Of a DNA stretch of 64,000 bases, positions 54,987 to 63,625 are shown piece by piece. How positions within the stretch are numbered: the stretch's first letter is position 1; the number at the start of each line of letters is the position of its first letter. A program made the position numbers and the translations under genes. This DNA comes from Lentisphaera marina. GTDB lineage: Bacteria > Verrucomicrobiota > Lentisphaeria > Lentisphaerales > Lentisphaeraceae. The notes below the pieces were generated by a model that saw nothing but the letters and a program-made list of their open reading frames with translations, did no database searches and had not been told where the DNA came from. The stretch covers positions 558,001 to 622,000 of the forward strand of contig NZ_JAQZZL010000001.1 of assembly GCF_028745505.1 (NCBI RefSeq), in the 5' to 3' direction.

Positions 54987-55449
54987 AAGACTCAACTTAT
55001 ATATATTAATGATTTGTTTAGCTAGTCTGAGCCAATCTTGTTTAGTTATTACAGCAGGTGCAGCAGGGGGATCATATGCGTGGTTCAACGGTCGAGTAGA
55101 GGAAAAACTGTATCATGATAAAGAACATGCTTATGATATAGCAAAGGCCTATCTCGGTACAGAAGGCGCAGAAATCACAAGTGATGATCAGGCTAATTAT
55201 AGATTGGAGGGGAAGCTTCAAAAAGAGAAGGATGGCAAAATAAATACCTACAAAATGAGTTTTATTTTTAAGGATTATGAAGCTTATAAACCTAAAGATT
55301 TATCGACAATGACGAAGTATCAAAAGGAAAAAATGGAGAAGGAAAAAGGCCTTAAAACTCTATTAATTTTTCAATATACTGATGGTATTAAACCACAATT
55401 GGATGAATCAAAGGCTCAATTAAATGCCTATTTAAACTTGCTTAATTAG
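54979..55449 (+). CDS. DUF3568-like lipoprotein
   Basis: 156 aa. Lipoprotein signal with lipobox SLSQSC (Cys21), then LVITAGAAGGSYAWFNGRVEEKL, a DUF3568 hallmark, and an alpha/beta domain with a Lys-rich middle. Family members are small lipoproteins common in Verrucomicrobia/Lentisphaerae and Desulfobacterota; function unknown. Overlaps pdxB by eight bases, suggesting translational coupling rather than shared function. Confidence 0.75.
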   Translation: MFKRLNLYILMICLASLSQSCLVITAGAAGGSYAWFNGRVEEKLYHDKEHAYDIAKAYLGTEGAEITSDDQANYRLEGKLQKEKDGKINTYKMSFIFKDYEAYKPKDLSTMTKYQKEKMEKEKGLKTLLIFQYTDGIKPQLDESKAQLNAYLNLLN

Positions 55450-55492
55450 TACGAAAAGAATAAAATAGTAAAAAAATTTAAGTGAACTAAAC

Positions 55493-57088
55493 ATGAATAA
55501 GCTTTTAATTATCGCGCTTTTACTTTGTCAGAATTTAGTATTTTCAGCGAGTAGTCGAGACATACAAATTAGTAGGAAAACGACTGACATACTTATCCAC
55601 GGTATTAAATTTAGGAATTTTTATCGTGCCGAAGCGGTAACGAAAAAGCCTTTGAAATTGAATACTTTTACGCGAACTTCCTCAAATCCAGATGTTCCCG
55701 TGAAACGCATTGAAGCCTTTAATTTAAATGATTTGTGGTTGAGTGAACAATTACTTGCCATTTATAAAAATGAACAAGTTGATATAGAGATTTATCAATT
55801 GAAATCACTGCGGCCCAGTGAGGATCATACTTTTGAGGTTAACGGGAATAAATTCATTGAAAAGTCTATTTATGATCAAGTTATTAGTGATCAACAAAAA
55901 GATGAAAGTTTTGTCAATAAGTGGTTTATGAATCTTGAGGATAGGGAAGTATCGCTGTTTGGTAAATTCGCACGCAGTAACCTACCCACCGGAGCACAGT
56001 ACATTTTATCAGATCAAGTTACTGGGCGTTATGGTTTTGTTATGACGAGCAAGGATAAACGTCAGTATTATATAAACATAAAATCTGTCTATGATGATTC
56101 GAGAAAATTAGAATCGGCAATCCTTACCTTTATGCGTTATTTTAAAATAAGTGAATCAAAGGAACTTAAGGCAAGTAATCAAAATTCTTCGACAAGACCT
56201 CGTGGTGATAAATCACCTCAATTTATGGAAACGGTTAATCGAGTAAAGAAAGAAGTTAGTGGCATGCCTGATTGGTGGTTTGCAGAAACTGATAATTATA
56301 TAATCAAATCAAACTTAAGTTCCAGAAATCGTATACTCGCTAAAAAAATTCAGGTTCAGGTTGAGCTAATGCGTAAATCTTATGAATTATTTTTGCCGGC
56401 AAATAAAGAAATTCAAGAAGTCAGTGTGATTACAATTCCAGCAACAAGAGAAGAATATCAGAATTACGTAGGAAATGGCATGGAATGGTCAGGAGGCATT
56501 TGGAGTCCATCTCGTCGTGAATTAGTTCTTTCTACAATGAATAGTGAAGCAAAATCCTCAGCCAATAAAGACTGGATTCTCGATGTCCTTAATCACGAAG
56601 CCTTTCACCAGTATTTGTTTTATGCTTTAGAGAAGGTGAGGGCGCCAATGTGGTTTAATGAAGGTCATGCCGAACTTTTTGCACACTCTAGTTTTTCTGT
56701 AGGGAGAATAAAATTAGAAGAAGATAAAAGGGGCTTAGCTAAGCTTTCTTCTATGATTAAATCTGGACGCATCGATTTTAAATCACATATTTATGCCAAT
56801 CACGAAGCTTACTACGCTGATAAGGACTTAAACTACCCCTTGGGCTGGGCCTTGTGTTATTATTTAAGAATGGCGGCGCCACTTTATAAAAACCGTAATT
56901 ACGATCAGATAATACCCAAAACCATTCAAGCTTTACGTGAAGGTAAGAGTCCAGATGAAGCTACAAAACTGGGTTTTTATAATGTCGACTTCGATCAATT
57001 TACCAAAGACTTTTGCATTTTTTGGCAGAGTAAATCGATGCGCTCCAAGGCAAACCGCACAAAAATTCTCCCTCAAAAAGTGAAGTAG
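55493..57088 (+). CDS. DUF1570-like secreted gluzincin peptidase
   Basis: 531 aa. Signal peptide (NKLLIIALLLCQNLVFSASS). C-terminal catalytic region carries HEAFHQY (HExxH zinc motif) followed by MWFNEGHAELFAH with the third ligand Glu, the DUF1570 arrangement. The N-terminal 220 residues form a separate beta-rich region of unknown type. Probably a periplasmic or secreted zinc protease; PVC genomes often carry several. Follows the lipoprotein gene after 43 bases. Confidence 0.85.
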   Translation: MNKLLIIALLLCQNLVFSASSRDIQISRKTTDILIHGIKFRNFYRAEAVTKKPLKLNTFTRTSSNPDVPVKRIEAFNLNDLWLSEQLLAIYKNEQVDIEIYQLKSLRPSEDHTFEVNGNKFIEKSIYDQVISDQQKDESFVNKWFMNLEDREVSLFGKFARSNLPTGAQYILSDQVTGRYGFVMTSKDKRQYYINIKSVYDDSRKLESAILTFMRYFKISESKELKASNQNSSTRPRGDKSPQFMETVNRVKKEVSGMPDWWFAETDNYIIKSNLSSRNRILAKKIQVQVELMRKSYELFLPANKEIQEVSVITIPATREEYQNYVGNGMEWSGGIWSPSRRELVLSTMNSEAKSSANKDWILDVLNHEAFHQYLFYALEKVRAPMWFNEGHAELFAHSSFSVGRIKLEEDKRGLAKLSSMIKSGRIDFKSHIYANHEAYYADKDLNYPLGWALCYYLRMAAPLYKNRNYDQIIPKTIQALREGKSPDEATKLGFYNVDFDQFTKDFCIFWQSKSMRSKANRTKILPQKVK

Positions 57089-57099
57089 GGGAAGAAAAT

Positions 57100-57260
57100 A
57101 TTTATAGCGAAGTTCACGGAACCGTAGGCTGGTGTATAGCTGAACTTAGTGGTGGCGACAGAAAATTAAGGAAGTGGATCTTTTTAGCCGCTTTTTTACC
57201 TGACTTAGATGCCATTAGTTTTTTCTGAGGCTACCACATAGTATCTTCAAAAGATTTGGT
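57100..57260 (+). pseudogene. Remnant of a YdjM-like metal-dependent membrane hydrolase gene
   Basis: From about 57112 the frame reads VHGTVGWCIAELSGGDRK then LRKWIFLAAFLPDLDAISFF, a TGA, then GYH. HG-x-x-G-W-x-A and FLPDLDAI are typical of the N terminus of DUF457/YdjM membrane-bound hydrolases. No start codon and no remaining 3' part were found before the IS1182 element at 57350. A decayed fragment. Confidence 0.5.
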
Positions 57261-57323
57261 TAAAAGATTTTTTTATTTAACCAAGTGTAGCTAAAGTTTT
57301 CTTATTTATGATAGTCGTAAAAA

Positions 57324-57349
57324 GAGCTCTAAGGTTACCCTTAGAGCTC
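57324..57349. repeat. Duplicated 26-bp terminator palindrome, left copy
   Basis: Stem GAGCTCTAAGG, loop TTAC, complementary CCTTAGAGCTC. Identical to 58920-58945. The original single hairpin, with A and T tracts on its outer sides, was the target of the IS1182-type element. Confidence 0.85.
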
Positions 57350-58919
57350 AGACTGTTGATAAACCCCCGTTTTTGTAACAGGGGTTTTCTTTTTGTACAG
57401 AAAAGCAAATATTTTATAATTTCAACAAAAGGTTCTTACAGTATGTAGAAATGTCTTGCAGGAGCTTGTTGGTGTTTTCTTGAGTGAAATTCTGCGTTCA
57501 TCAAGAAATGCAGTGCTCCTTTACGAAGCGATAGCAATTTTCTTCATATTTTGGCATGCGGCGGCTAAAAGACACTGCTCTTGAACCTTTTTAATTCCAC
57601 GCAATTTCGCATAACGGTGACCGTGTAATTGCTTTGAGTCAGCGAAACTCCTCTCCACGGTTTCCTGCCTTCGTTTATATAGGATTTTACCTTCTGGTGT
57701 GAGTCGGTTTTTCTTGATGCACTCTTTTTGATCCTCCCAGATATGTCGTGTGACGATCTTTGTGTGATTCGCACTTTTTGTACACTGGCTTCGCAATGAG
57801 CAGTTGGTGCAGGTTTTAGGGTTTGAAGCATATTCGCGGAAGCCTTCGCGAGTGGTTGTTCGATAAGGAAGTACCTGCTCTGCCGGGCAGGTATAGCTAT
57901 TGTCTGTAGAGTTGTAAATGAACTGACTTTTCCGGAAATAACCTTTAATATGGTTCGGGCGTCGATAGCTTATCACACCGAAAATATCTCGATCCACAAG
58001 TCCTTTGCAGATTCCCGCGGTGAAATAACCGGCATCTAAACCAACAGCTTCGACATTAAAATTAAACCGTTCAAGTTGGTGATCCAAGCGCTTGAGATAC
58101 GGGATACTGTCGTGAACATTTCCCGCGGTGACAAAACTGTCAGTGATAATATTAAACTTCCCATCGACAGTCCTGTGATCTAGATAGAAAAAGCCTTTGG
58201 GTTTACCATCCCTGACCATATAACCACTGTCTGGATCAGTGGTGCTGATCTTCGTTTCTTTAATCACCGGGCTACTATCTTTTTTTTTGAGAGGCTTCTT
58301 ATCATTTTGAGCTCGATCTTTCGCGATATCTTTATTGAGAACATCTAAATAATCTCGAGTCGACTTCTCAACGTCTTGCTTATCAAATTTATTCTTATTG
58401 GCATTAGCCTTTAAGTGAGTAGAGTCGGTATAAAGGTGCTTTCCATCGACAAGCTTACGCTCCATAGCTAAGAGAACGATCTCATCGAATATTTCTTGAT
58501 AAACATTGCTCTCTTGAAAACGACGGCGACGGTTTTGGCTGATGGTTGAGTGGTGCGGAATTTTATCCTGTAAGTTATAACCAAGAAACCAGCGATAAGC
58601 CATATTCATTTCTATCTCACGAATGAGTTGACGCTCGCTGCGAATACCAAATAGATATCCAATAAAAAGCATCTTAAAAAGAACGACTGGATCAACGCCG
58701 GGACGACCATTTGTTGGGCAATAGAGGTGTGCCACCTTGTGGTGAATGAATTCAAAATCGACAATGGAGTCGATCTTCCGCAAAAGGTGGTCTTGCGGAA
58801 CTAATTGCTCAAGGCAAACGAATTCAAACTCGGACTGTTTTGACTGTTTTTTAATCATTAGTCAATATAATTTAACCAATAAAAAAGTCCTCCACACGGG
58901 AGGACTTTGTCAACAGTCT
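57350..58919. mobile_element. IS1182-family insertion sequence in a terminator, with long palindromic target duplication
   Basis: 1570 bp. Inverted ends AGACTGTTGA(T/C)AAA at 57350-57363 and the complement at 58906-58919. Both sides abut exact copies of the 26-bp hairpin. IS1182 elements are known for variable, long palindromic target duplications. Internal hairpins sit at each end (57361-57392 and 58884-58908), likely shielding the transposase from read-through. Transposase intact. Confidence 0.92.
57521..58858 (-). CDS. IS1182-family transposase
   Basis: 445 aa. N-terminal DUF772 domain (LVPQDHLLRKIDSIVDFEF... GRPGVDPVVLFKMLFIGYLFGIRSERQLIREI), DDE catalytic residues in LYTDSTHLKANANK, AVGLDAGYFTAGI and the C-terminal RRQETVERSFADSKQLHGHRYAKLRG, plus a four-cysteine cluster (CPAEQV... 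CTNCSLRSQC). Typical of IS5-superfamily IS1182. No frameshift. Antisense frames inside were ignored. Confidence 0.95.
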   Translation of the reverse strand: MIKKQSKQSEFEFVCLEQLVPQDHLLRKIDSIVDFEFIHHKVAHLYCPTNGRPGVDPVVLFKMLFIGYLFGIRSERQLIREIEMNMAYRWFLGYNLQDKIPHHSTISQNRRRRFQESNVYQEIFDEIVLLAMERKLVDGKHLYTDSTHLKANANKNKFDKQDVEKSTRDYLDVLNKDIAKDRAQNDKKPLKKKDSSPVIKETKISTTDPDSGYMVRDGKPKGFFYLDHRTVDGKFNIITDSFVTAGNVHDSIPYLKRLDHQLERFNFNVEAVGLDAGYFTAGICKGLVDRDIFGVISYRRPNHIKGYFRKSQFIYNSTDNSYTCPAEQVLPYRTTTREGFREYASNPKTCTNCSLRSQCTKSANHTKIVTRHIWEDQKECIKKNRLTPEGKILYKRRQETVERSFADSKQLHGHRYAKLRGIKKVQEQCLLAAACQNMKKIAIAS

Positions 58920-58945
58920 GAGCTCTAAGGTTACCCTTAGAGCTC
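58920..58945. repeat. Duplicated 26-bp terminator palindrome, right copy (now the higBA terminator)
   Basis: Same hairpin as 57324-57349, followed by TTTT, 22 bases after the higA stop on the minus strand. It was probably the shared terminator between the hydrolase fragment and higBA before insertion. Confidence 0.85.
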
Positions 58946-58967
58946 TTTTCTATTATTGGTATAAATA

Positions 58968-59261
58968 TCAATAATGATATTGTTCAATAACTATATTTTT
59001 TTCAGCAATTTTCTCTTTAGCTTTTCGTATATCTTCTTTACTTTGAACGTTAACCCAAAATTGAGCTGAATTGCCAAAAAACATTGAAAACTTAACTGCA
59101 AATTCTGCTGTTATTCTGCTTTTATTATTTATAATATTCATTATTGCCGTTTGAGTTGAGCGAGTCTCTTTTGCCAAACGGTAGGGAGTTATTCCCATAT
59201 CATCTAAAAAGCCTTCTTTTAACAATGTTCCTGGAGTTATTCCTTTTAATTGTTTAGGCAT
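58968..59261 (-). CDS. higA: HigA-type antitoxin
   Basis: 97 aa XRE-family antitoxin of the VapI/HigA group: TPGTLLKEGFLDDMGITPYRLAKETRSTQTAIMNIINNKSRITAEFAVKFSMFFGNSAQFWVNVQS. The HTH lies in residues about 25-65. It neutralises the HigB RNase and represses the operon. AAGGAG seven bases before the ATG. Downstream of higB by 63 bases, in the usual toxin-first order. Confidence 0.92.
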   Translation of the reverse strand: MPKQLKGITPGTLLKEGFLDDMGITPYRLAKETRSTQTAIMNIINNKSRITAEFAVKFSMFFGNSAQFWVNVQSKEDIRKAKEKIAEKNIVIEQYHY

Positions 59262-59324
59262 TTTAATTCTCCTTCGTTGTTTTGTTTTTATACTGGAGGT
59301 GGGTGTGCCTCCTCCAGTAATAAG

Positions 59325-59603
59325 TCAATGATAATCTGTTATTTGCACTTTTTTTGGTCCTGAATCAGTCCAAATAAATTTGATCCGCCATTGTTTGTTT
59401 ATCCAAATTGCGTCGTACTCTTTGTCCTTACCGGTAAGGGCATGAAGTTTATTACTTGGAGGAAACCTTAAGTCATCATAAACAGCGGCATTATCTAAGA
59501 TTTCCAGTTTAATTCGAGCTTTATCTTCGAATGGTCTAAACTCTTTTACTGATTCATCATTAAAGAGTTTCTCTGTTTTTTTGCAACCAAAACTTAATAT
59601 CAT
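59325..59603 (-). CDS. higB: HigB-type toxin
   Basis: 92 aa RelE/HigB-fold ribosome-dependent mRNA interferase: SFGCKKTEKLFNDESV, then ARIKLEILDNAAVYDDLRFPPSNKLHALTGKDKEYDAIWINKQWRIKFIWTDSGPKKVQITDYH. 'YDAIWINKQWRIKF' and 'VQITDYH' are typical ends. First gene of the pair, strong AAGGAA upstream. Acts in the cytoplasm. Locus is orphan on the chromosome next to an IS. Confidence 0.92.
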   Translation of the reverse strand: MILSFGCKKTEKLFNDESVKEFRPFEDKARIKLEILDNAAVYDDLRFPPSNKLHALTGKDKEYDAIWINKQWRIKFIWTDSGPKKVQITDYH

Positions 59604-60024
59604 AGTGTTGGTTCCTTATGTTTAAATTTTTAGGCATGTGCTTGATTCCTACTGTTTTTATTGGTTCAGTTTGTTCAGAAAAATAAATTATCTTACATAG
59701 CATTGGGTCTTTTCTGCAAACCTACTATCTAAGTATACAACTAAAAATATAGTATTCAAATAAAATACTATATAAAAAATATAGTGTTATATTTTTTAGT
59801 GCGAAATTCGAATTCAGTATAAAGCCCTTTACTAGACCCACTTTTGCTAAGTGGTGGGCTTCACTAGCGTATAGAAATCTAAAAGATTTGTACAGGAAAC
59901 AATTATTGAACAATTCGAGGTGTTGCAATTGAGACTTAAATTTAAGAGTCAAAAAAATAAAACTTCCTTATCATCTTATTAACACGTATTTTAATACTAT
60001 AAAACATCGATAAGGAGATGAAAA
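59604..60024. other. Intergenic region between higB and dodecin, with A+T inverted repeat
   Basis: No gene seen. A perfect 10-bp inverted repeat ATATAGTATT/AATACTATAT with a 7-base loop lies at 59747-59773, followed by ATATAGTGTTATAT. It may be a higBA operator, though it is 144 bases from the higB ATG. The same TATAGT core appears in the repeats at 51.4-51.7 kb, which may be coincidence. Confidence 0.35.
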
Positions 60025-60234
60025 ATGAGCGATCATACATATAAAAAAGTAGAAATTGTGGGTACTTCACAAACAAGTATAGAAGATGCGGTAAATACAG
60101 CCTTAAAGAAGGCTTCTGAATCAATTCACAGTATGCGTTGGTTTGAAGTTAAAGAACTACGTGGAAACATCGATAAAGACCATGTCGATCATTGGCAAGT
60201 TACCATGCTAGTAGGATTTACCTTGGATGACTAA
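60025..60234 (+). CDS. Dodecin flavoprotein
   Basis: 69 aa. Dodecin: forms a hollow dodecamer that stores and buffers FMN/riboflavin. Family residues visible: YKKVEIVGTSQTSIEDAVNTALKKASES, then MRWFEVKELRG with the flavin-stacking Trp, and HWQVTMLVGF. Full length. AAGGAG five to six bases upstream of the ATG. Confidence 0.93.
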   Translation: MSDHTYKKVEIVGTSQTSIEDAVNTALKKASESIHSMRWFEVKELRGNIDKDHVDHWQVTMLVGFTLDD

Positions 60235-60243
60235 TTAAGCTAT

Positions 60244-60504
60244 TTATCTATTTAAGAGGCCATCTAAACCATTTTTTCTCAGGCTTAATTTGATCCAGAA
60301 TTGCCAAGAAAAATAAAAGACAAAACCGGCAAGAAAGAAGAGCACATTAGCCACAAGTATCTGCGAAGCTAGAAAGCCCTTGGGGATTTTTCCTTTTAGG
60401 GCCATGTCTATACTCGTATAGATAAAGTAGGCAGAGAAAGCAAACCATATGGCGGTTAACTTTAAGCCTAAACTCTTCAAAGTCTTAATTGTTTTTAATT
60501 TCAT
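60244..60504 (-). CDS. Small two-helix membrane protein, unknown
   Basis: 86 aa. Two predicted membrane helices (about residues 14-32 and 47-67) with positive flanks and a short tail. No family recognised. Convergent with dodecin (9 bases between stops). Nothing more can be said. Confidence 0.5.
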   Translation of the reverse strand: MKLKTIKTLKSLGLKLTAIWFAFSAYFIYTSIDMALKGKIPKGFLASQILVANVLFFLAGFVFYFSWQFWIKLSLRKNGLDGLLNR

Positions 60505-60585
60505 CCAAATCCTCTACATCAATGCTGTAGTATAATTTTAGATTTCTAAAATATAAAACTTAAAAGATGAAAAATTAATTAAATT

Positions 60586-62097
60586 TTAGGACTGAATACT
60601 ATGTAAGTACTTGTCAGCTTGGTTAGATACAATGACGCCGTAGTTAGCTGCACCAAGCCAGCCAGACATGATAATACCCACTGAGCCAGCATGGTAGAGA
60701 CCATCGATTTCTTTAGGCATTTGTGAGCTAATCTCAAGCCCCTCAAATTTAGTACCAAAAGAAGTGCCTTTTTCACTTAGCGTATAGTATTCTACTGTGC
60801 GAGGCGTACCGGCTTCGGCATAATCAATCTTTTCACGAATGCCAGGAACATACTTTTCTAAAACAGTAATGGTCTCATCAATCATTTTGTCTTTGGCAAC
60901 TTGGTACTCTTCATCACTGAGGTCATTCCAGTCGTCAAAGCGGGCGTTCATTGAAGCCACAATCGTGTAGCGATTATCGCGATCGGGGCGAATTTCTGGG
61001 TAATATACCGAGAAAGTACGGCTAGTGATATTCATGTCTACGAGTGCATCTGCATCGTATTCTGGGTGAGTGGAAGTGAAAACTAAATCACCAAAGAAGG
61101 GGATAGACTCACCCTTGCGAACTCCAAGGTAAACTTGAGTCGATGAAGTATTAACTTTGACATCATCTAATTGCTGAACAAATTCAGGACTAAAGTTTTC
61201 GCGTCCGACAAGGCGGTTAATAGTTGGGTGAATACCTGCGTTAGAGATCACACAGTCAGTTGTAAAAGTCTTGCCATTGACAGTAACACTTTTTACTTTG
61301 CCGTCTTCAGTATTGATTTTTTGAACGAGTGCTGAAGTACAAATATCGACACCATTTTCATTCATAATGACTTCCATTTTATCAATCATGTCATCTGTGC
61401 CGCCATGATAGATATAAACGCCTTTACTCATAAAGTTTGAAAAGACAATACCGTAGGAAATAGCCGGCTCATCTAAAGTTGAACCATTGGCATAAGTAAT
61501 GGGTTCCATGAGCAAACGCCAAACATCTGTTCTGTCGGGGAAGTACTTTTGGAAAAGGTCGCGGGTTGTCGAATTATCTTGGTCGTAGTAATTCATTTTT
61601 GCCAAGTGGTCATAGAAGGCAATAACTTGTTCGCGTTCAATTTTAAATTCTTCCACTAAGATACGAGTGAAATCTTCTCGTGTAAAAGTTGTGTCAATGG
61701 TGAACTGCGGATTGTCAAAACGAACTGATTTTACTTGATGAATATTGTCAGCTAATTCCTTGCTCCAATATTTGCGTAAAGTCTTTTTCATGCCAATGGG
61801 GAAGCCGTGAAGCGAGATATCAAAAATATGACCTGCACGCTTAAAGTACTGAGCTAAACCACCGAGGATGTAATGCTGTTCGAGTAAAAGAACTGAGTGT
61901 CCCTGACGCGCCATACAGTTAGCGGAAGTCATTCCCCCAAGACCAGAGCCAATAACGATGACGTCATAGTGATCTTTTGTGGCGTTTTTGAGGTGAGTTT
62001 CACGACCAACCTTAGTTTCGCGATGAGCGCGATCACGACGAAATTTGTGCGGTCTTGCACGACGAATATTTTCAGTATTCTCTTTATCTTCAGACAT
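60586..62097 (-). CDS. FAD-dependent phytoene desaturase/CrtISO/RetSat-like oxidoreductase
   Basis: 503 aa from ATG 62097; an upstream ATG (62232) would add 45 residues with no family match. Residues about 40-70 have the FAD dinucleotide fold [30 protein letters not shown] then [21 protein letters not shown], as in carotenoid isomerase/retinol saturase-type enzymes. C-terminal FAD signature [20 protein letters not shown]. The polar N terminus ([22 protein letters not shown]) is additional. No other carotenoid genes adjoin, so the substrate is unsure. Confidence 0.85.
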   Translation of the reverse strand: MSEDKENTENIRRARPHKFRRDRAHRETKVGRETHLKNATKDHYDVIVIGSGLGGMTSANCMARQGHSVLLLEQHYILGGLAQYFKRAGHIFDISLHGFPIGMKKTLRKYWSKELADNIHQVKSVRFDNPQFTIDTTFTREDFTRILVEEFKIEREQVIAFYDHLAKMNYYDQDNSTTRDLFQKYFPDRTDVWRLLMEPITYANGSTLDEPAISYGIVFSNFMSKGVYIYHGGTDDMIDKMEVIMNENGVDICTSALVQKINTEDGKVKSVTVNGKTFTTDCVISNAGIHPTINRLVGRENFSPEFVQQLDDVKVNTSSTQVYLGVRKGESIPFFGDLVFTSTHPEYDADALVDMNITSRTFSVYYPEIRPDRDNRYTIVASMNARFDDWNDLSDEEYQVAKDKMIDETITVLEKYVPGIREKIDYAEAGTPRTVEYYTLSEKGTSFGTKFEGLEISSQMPKEIDGLYHAGSVGIIMSGWLGAANYGVIVSNQADKYLHSIQS

Positions 62098-62253
62098 TAA
62101 GTTTTGACCTATTAAATTTTTTTGCTGAAGATAGGACAATTTTGTCAGTTTTCTATGGCACACTTTAAACAAGCTAAATAAAAAGGTGAAAGCGAATAAA
62201 AACTTTTCAAAAAAGCTTCTTTCGTTTAGCAATCATTGGCTTAAGTCGCTTTT

Positions 62254-63423
62254 TTAAACCCTTTTTTGAGCAAATAGCTCTCCCAAACTTTGCCATTCTT
62301 GCTTTATTTTATTGAAAATTTGATCTTCTAAAAAAACGTGTTTCTGTTCAAGGTAATCAGCTAAGAGGGGAGCAGGGTAGGGGCCGTGGTTTTGTCCATC
62401 GCGATAGATATAAAAGCTCTCTTGACCCCAACTGCGAATATTATCGCTGATGGAAGGCTCGGGACTTGCTTCAATTACGCGTTCTGCTGCTTTTTCAGGA
62501 AGCACTTCGTGAGCTTCTATTTTGCGTCCAGATTTTTTGTGGGCCTCAACTTTATTATGAAAGAAGCGCGAGACCGCAAGCCAGTCATTTTCAATGGGGT
62601 CGTAAATAAGATCTGTACCCTTAACATGCTTTGTTTGCATCATGCGATGCAGTAGATTTGCAGGAATGAGCTGCTCATCGAGCTCATTCACCTTAACTTT
62701 AAACTCTTTTGTTCCTAGACTGGCACAATAATCTTTCATTTCTTTAGTGAGATCATCAATCACAAAGCTTCCAAAGAAGTATTGAAACAAGTGGCTATTG
62801 TCTGCTCTTTGGAATTCAACGAGTTTAAGTTTTAAGAAAATAAAGGCTAAACTCATGCCACCAATGAAGCCCCCTAAATGGGCTCCATAAGCAATGCCAC
62901 CACCTCCACTGATAGCACCATAAATATCTCCAGCTAACCAAAAGAGTATGACCCAATAACCTGTGATTTGAAAGGTTCCTGGACGCAGACCAAATAAATA
63001 AAACATTTTGATTTGATTCATGGGGTAGAGAGCAAAATAAAAACCGATGACACCATTGATGGCACCACTTGCACCGATGGCGCCACGATCACTCATAAGA
63101 AGGTGAAAAATTCCTGCAGTGAGTGTGAAAAATAGATAAAGCCCAATGTATCGTCCATTGCCAATTTTTGAGCAAATGGCATTACCAAAGACCCAGAGAA
63201 ACATCATATTGAAAAACCAATGAAAAATATCTCCGTGGACTAATGCCGACGCAAACCAGCCTAAAGGTTCAGACCAAGATTGTAAAACAAACATTTTTTG
63301 AAGTTCTTCGGGGAATGATAACCACCAAAGAAAAGTAACAATTGTTGTTATTGCGATAATCGCATAATTCATCCACGGTATACGTGGGAAAAGTACATCT
63401 AAACGTACGGGTACTAATAACAT
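62254..63423 (-). CDS. Rhomboid intramembrane protease with C-terminal GYF_2-like domain
   Basis: 389 aa from ATG 63423, which has a strong AGGAGG six bases upstream (a longer frame starts at 63531). Rhomboid core: H68-x-x-x-N72 oxyanion pair, catalytic S119 in GAIGASGAINGV and H182 in YGAHLGGFIGGM, six helices. After about residue 210 comes a cytoplasmic part ending in a GYF_2/DUF4339-like module (FYIYRDGQNHGPYPAPLLADYLEQKHVFLEDQIF... WQSLGELF). Cleaves membrane proteins within the bilayer; the added module likely recruits a partner. The fusion is uncommon. Confidence 0.85.
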   Translation of the reverse strand: MLLVPVRLDVLFPRIPWMNYAIIAITTIVTFLWWLSFPEELQKMFVLQSWSEPLGWFASALVHGDIFHWFFNMMFLWVFGNAICSKIGNGRYIGLYLFFTLTAGIFHLLMSDRGAIGASGAINGVIGFYFALYPMNQIKMFYLFGLRPGTFQITGYWVILFWLAGDIYGAISGGGGIAYGAHLGGFIGGMSLAFIFLKLKLVEFQRADNSHLFQYFFGSFVIDDLTKEMKDYCASLGTKEFKVKVNELDEQLIPANLLHRMMQTKHVKGTDLIYDPIENDWLAVSRFFHNKVEAHKKSGRKIEAHEVLPEKAAERVIEASPEPSISDNIRSWGQESFYIYRDGQNHGPYPAPLLADYLEQKHVFLEDQIFNKIKQEWQSLGELFAQKRV

Positions 63424-63625
63424 CCTCAACCTCCTATAATTGATGATATAAGATGCCATAAAAACACTTAGATTGCAAGTGCTTACAATTCTGAAGTCCT
63501 CCAATACTCGAGTTTGTTTTCTAGAAAACATCTATAAATCACTGTAGGCCATGTCAATTATTGAACATGAGAAGTTATTAATAGAGCGAGTGAAAAAGGG
63601 TGGCCAAAAGATTTAAAGGAATGCT

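Noticed and set aside
57565-57831. 88-codon frame within the IS1182 transposase
   Set aside because: Out-of-frame shadow of the transposase.
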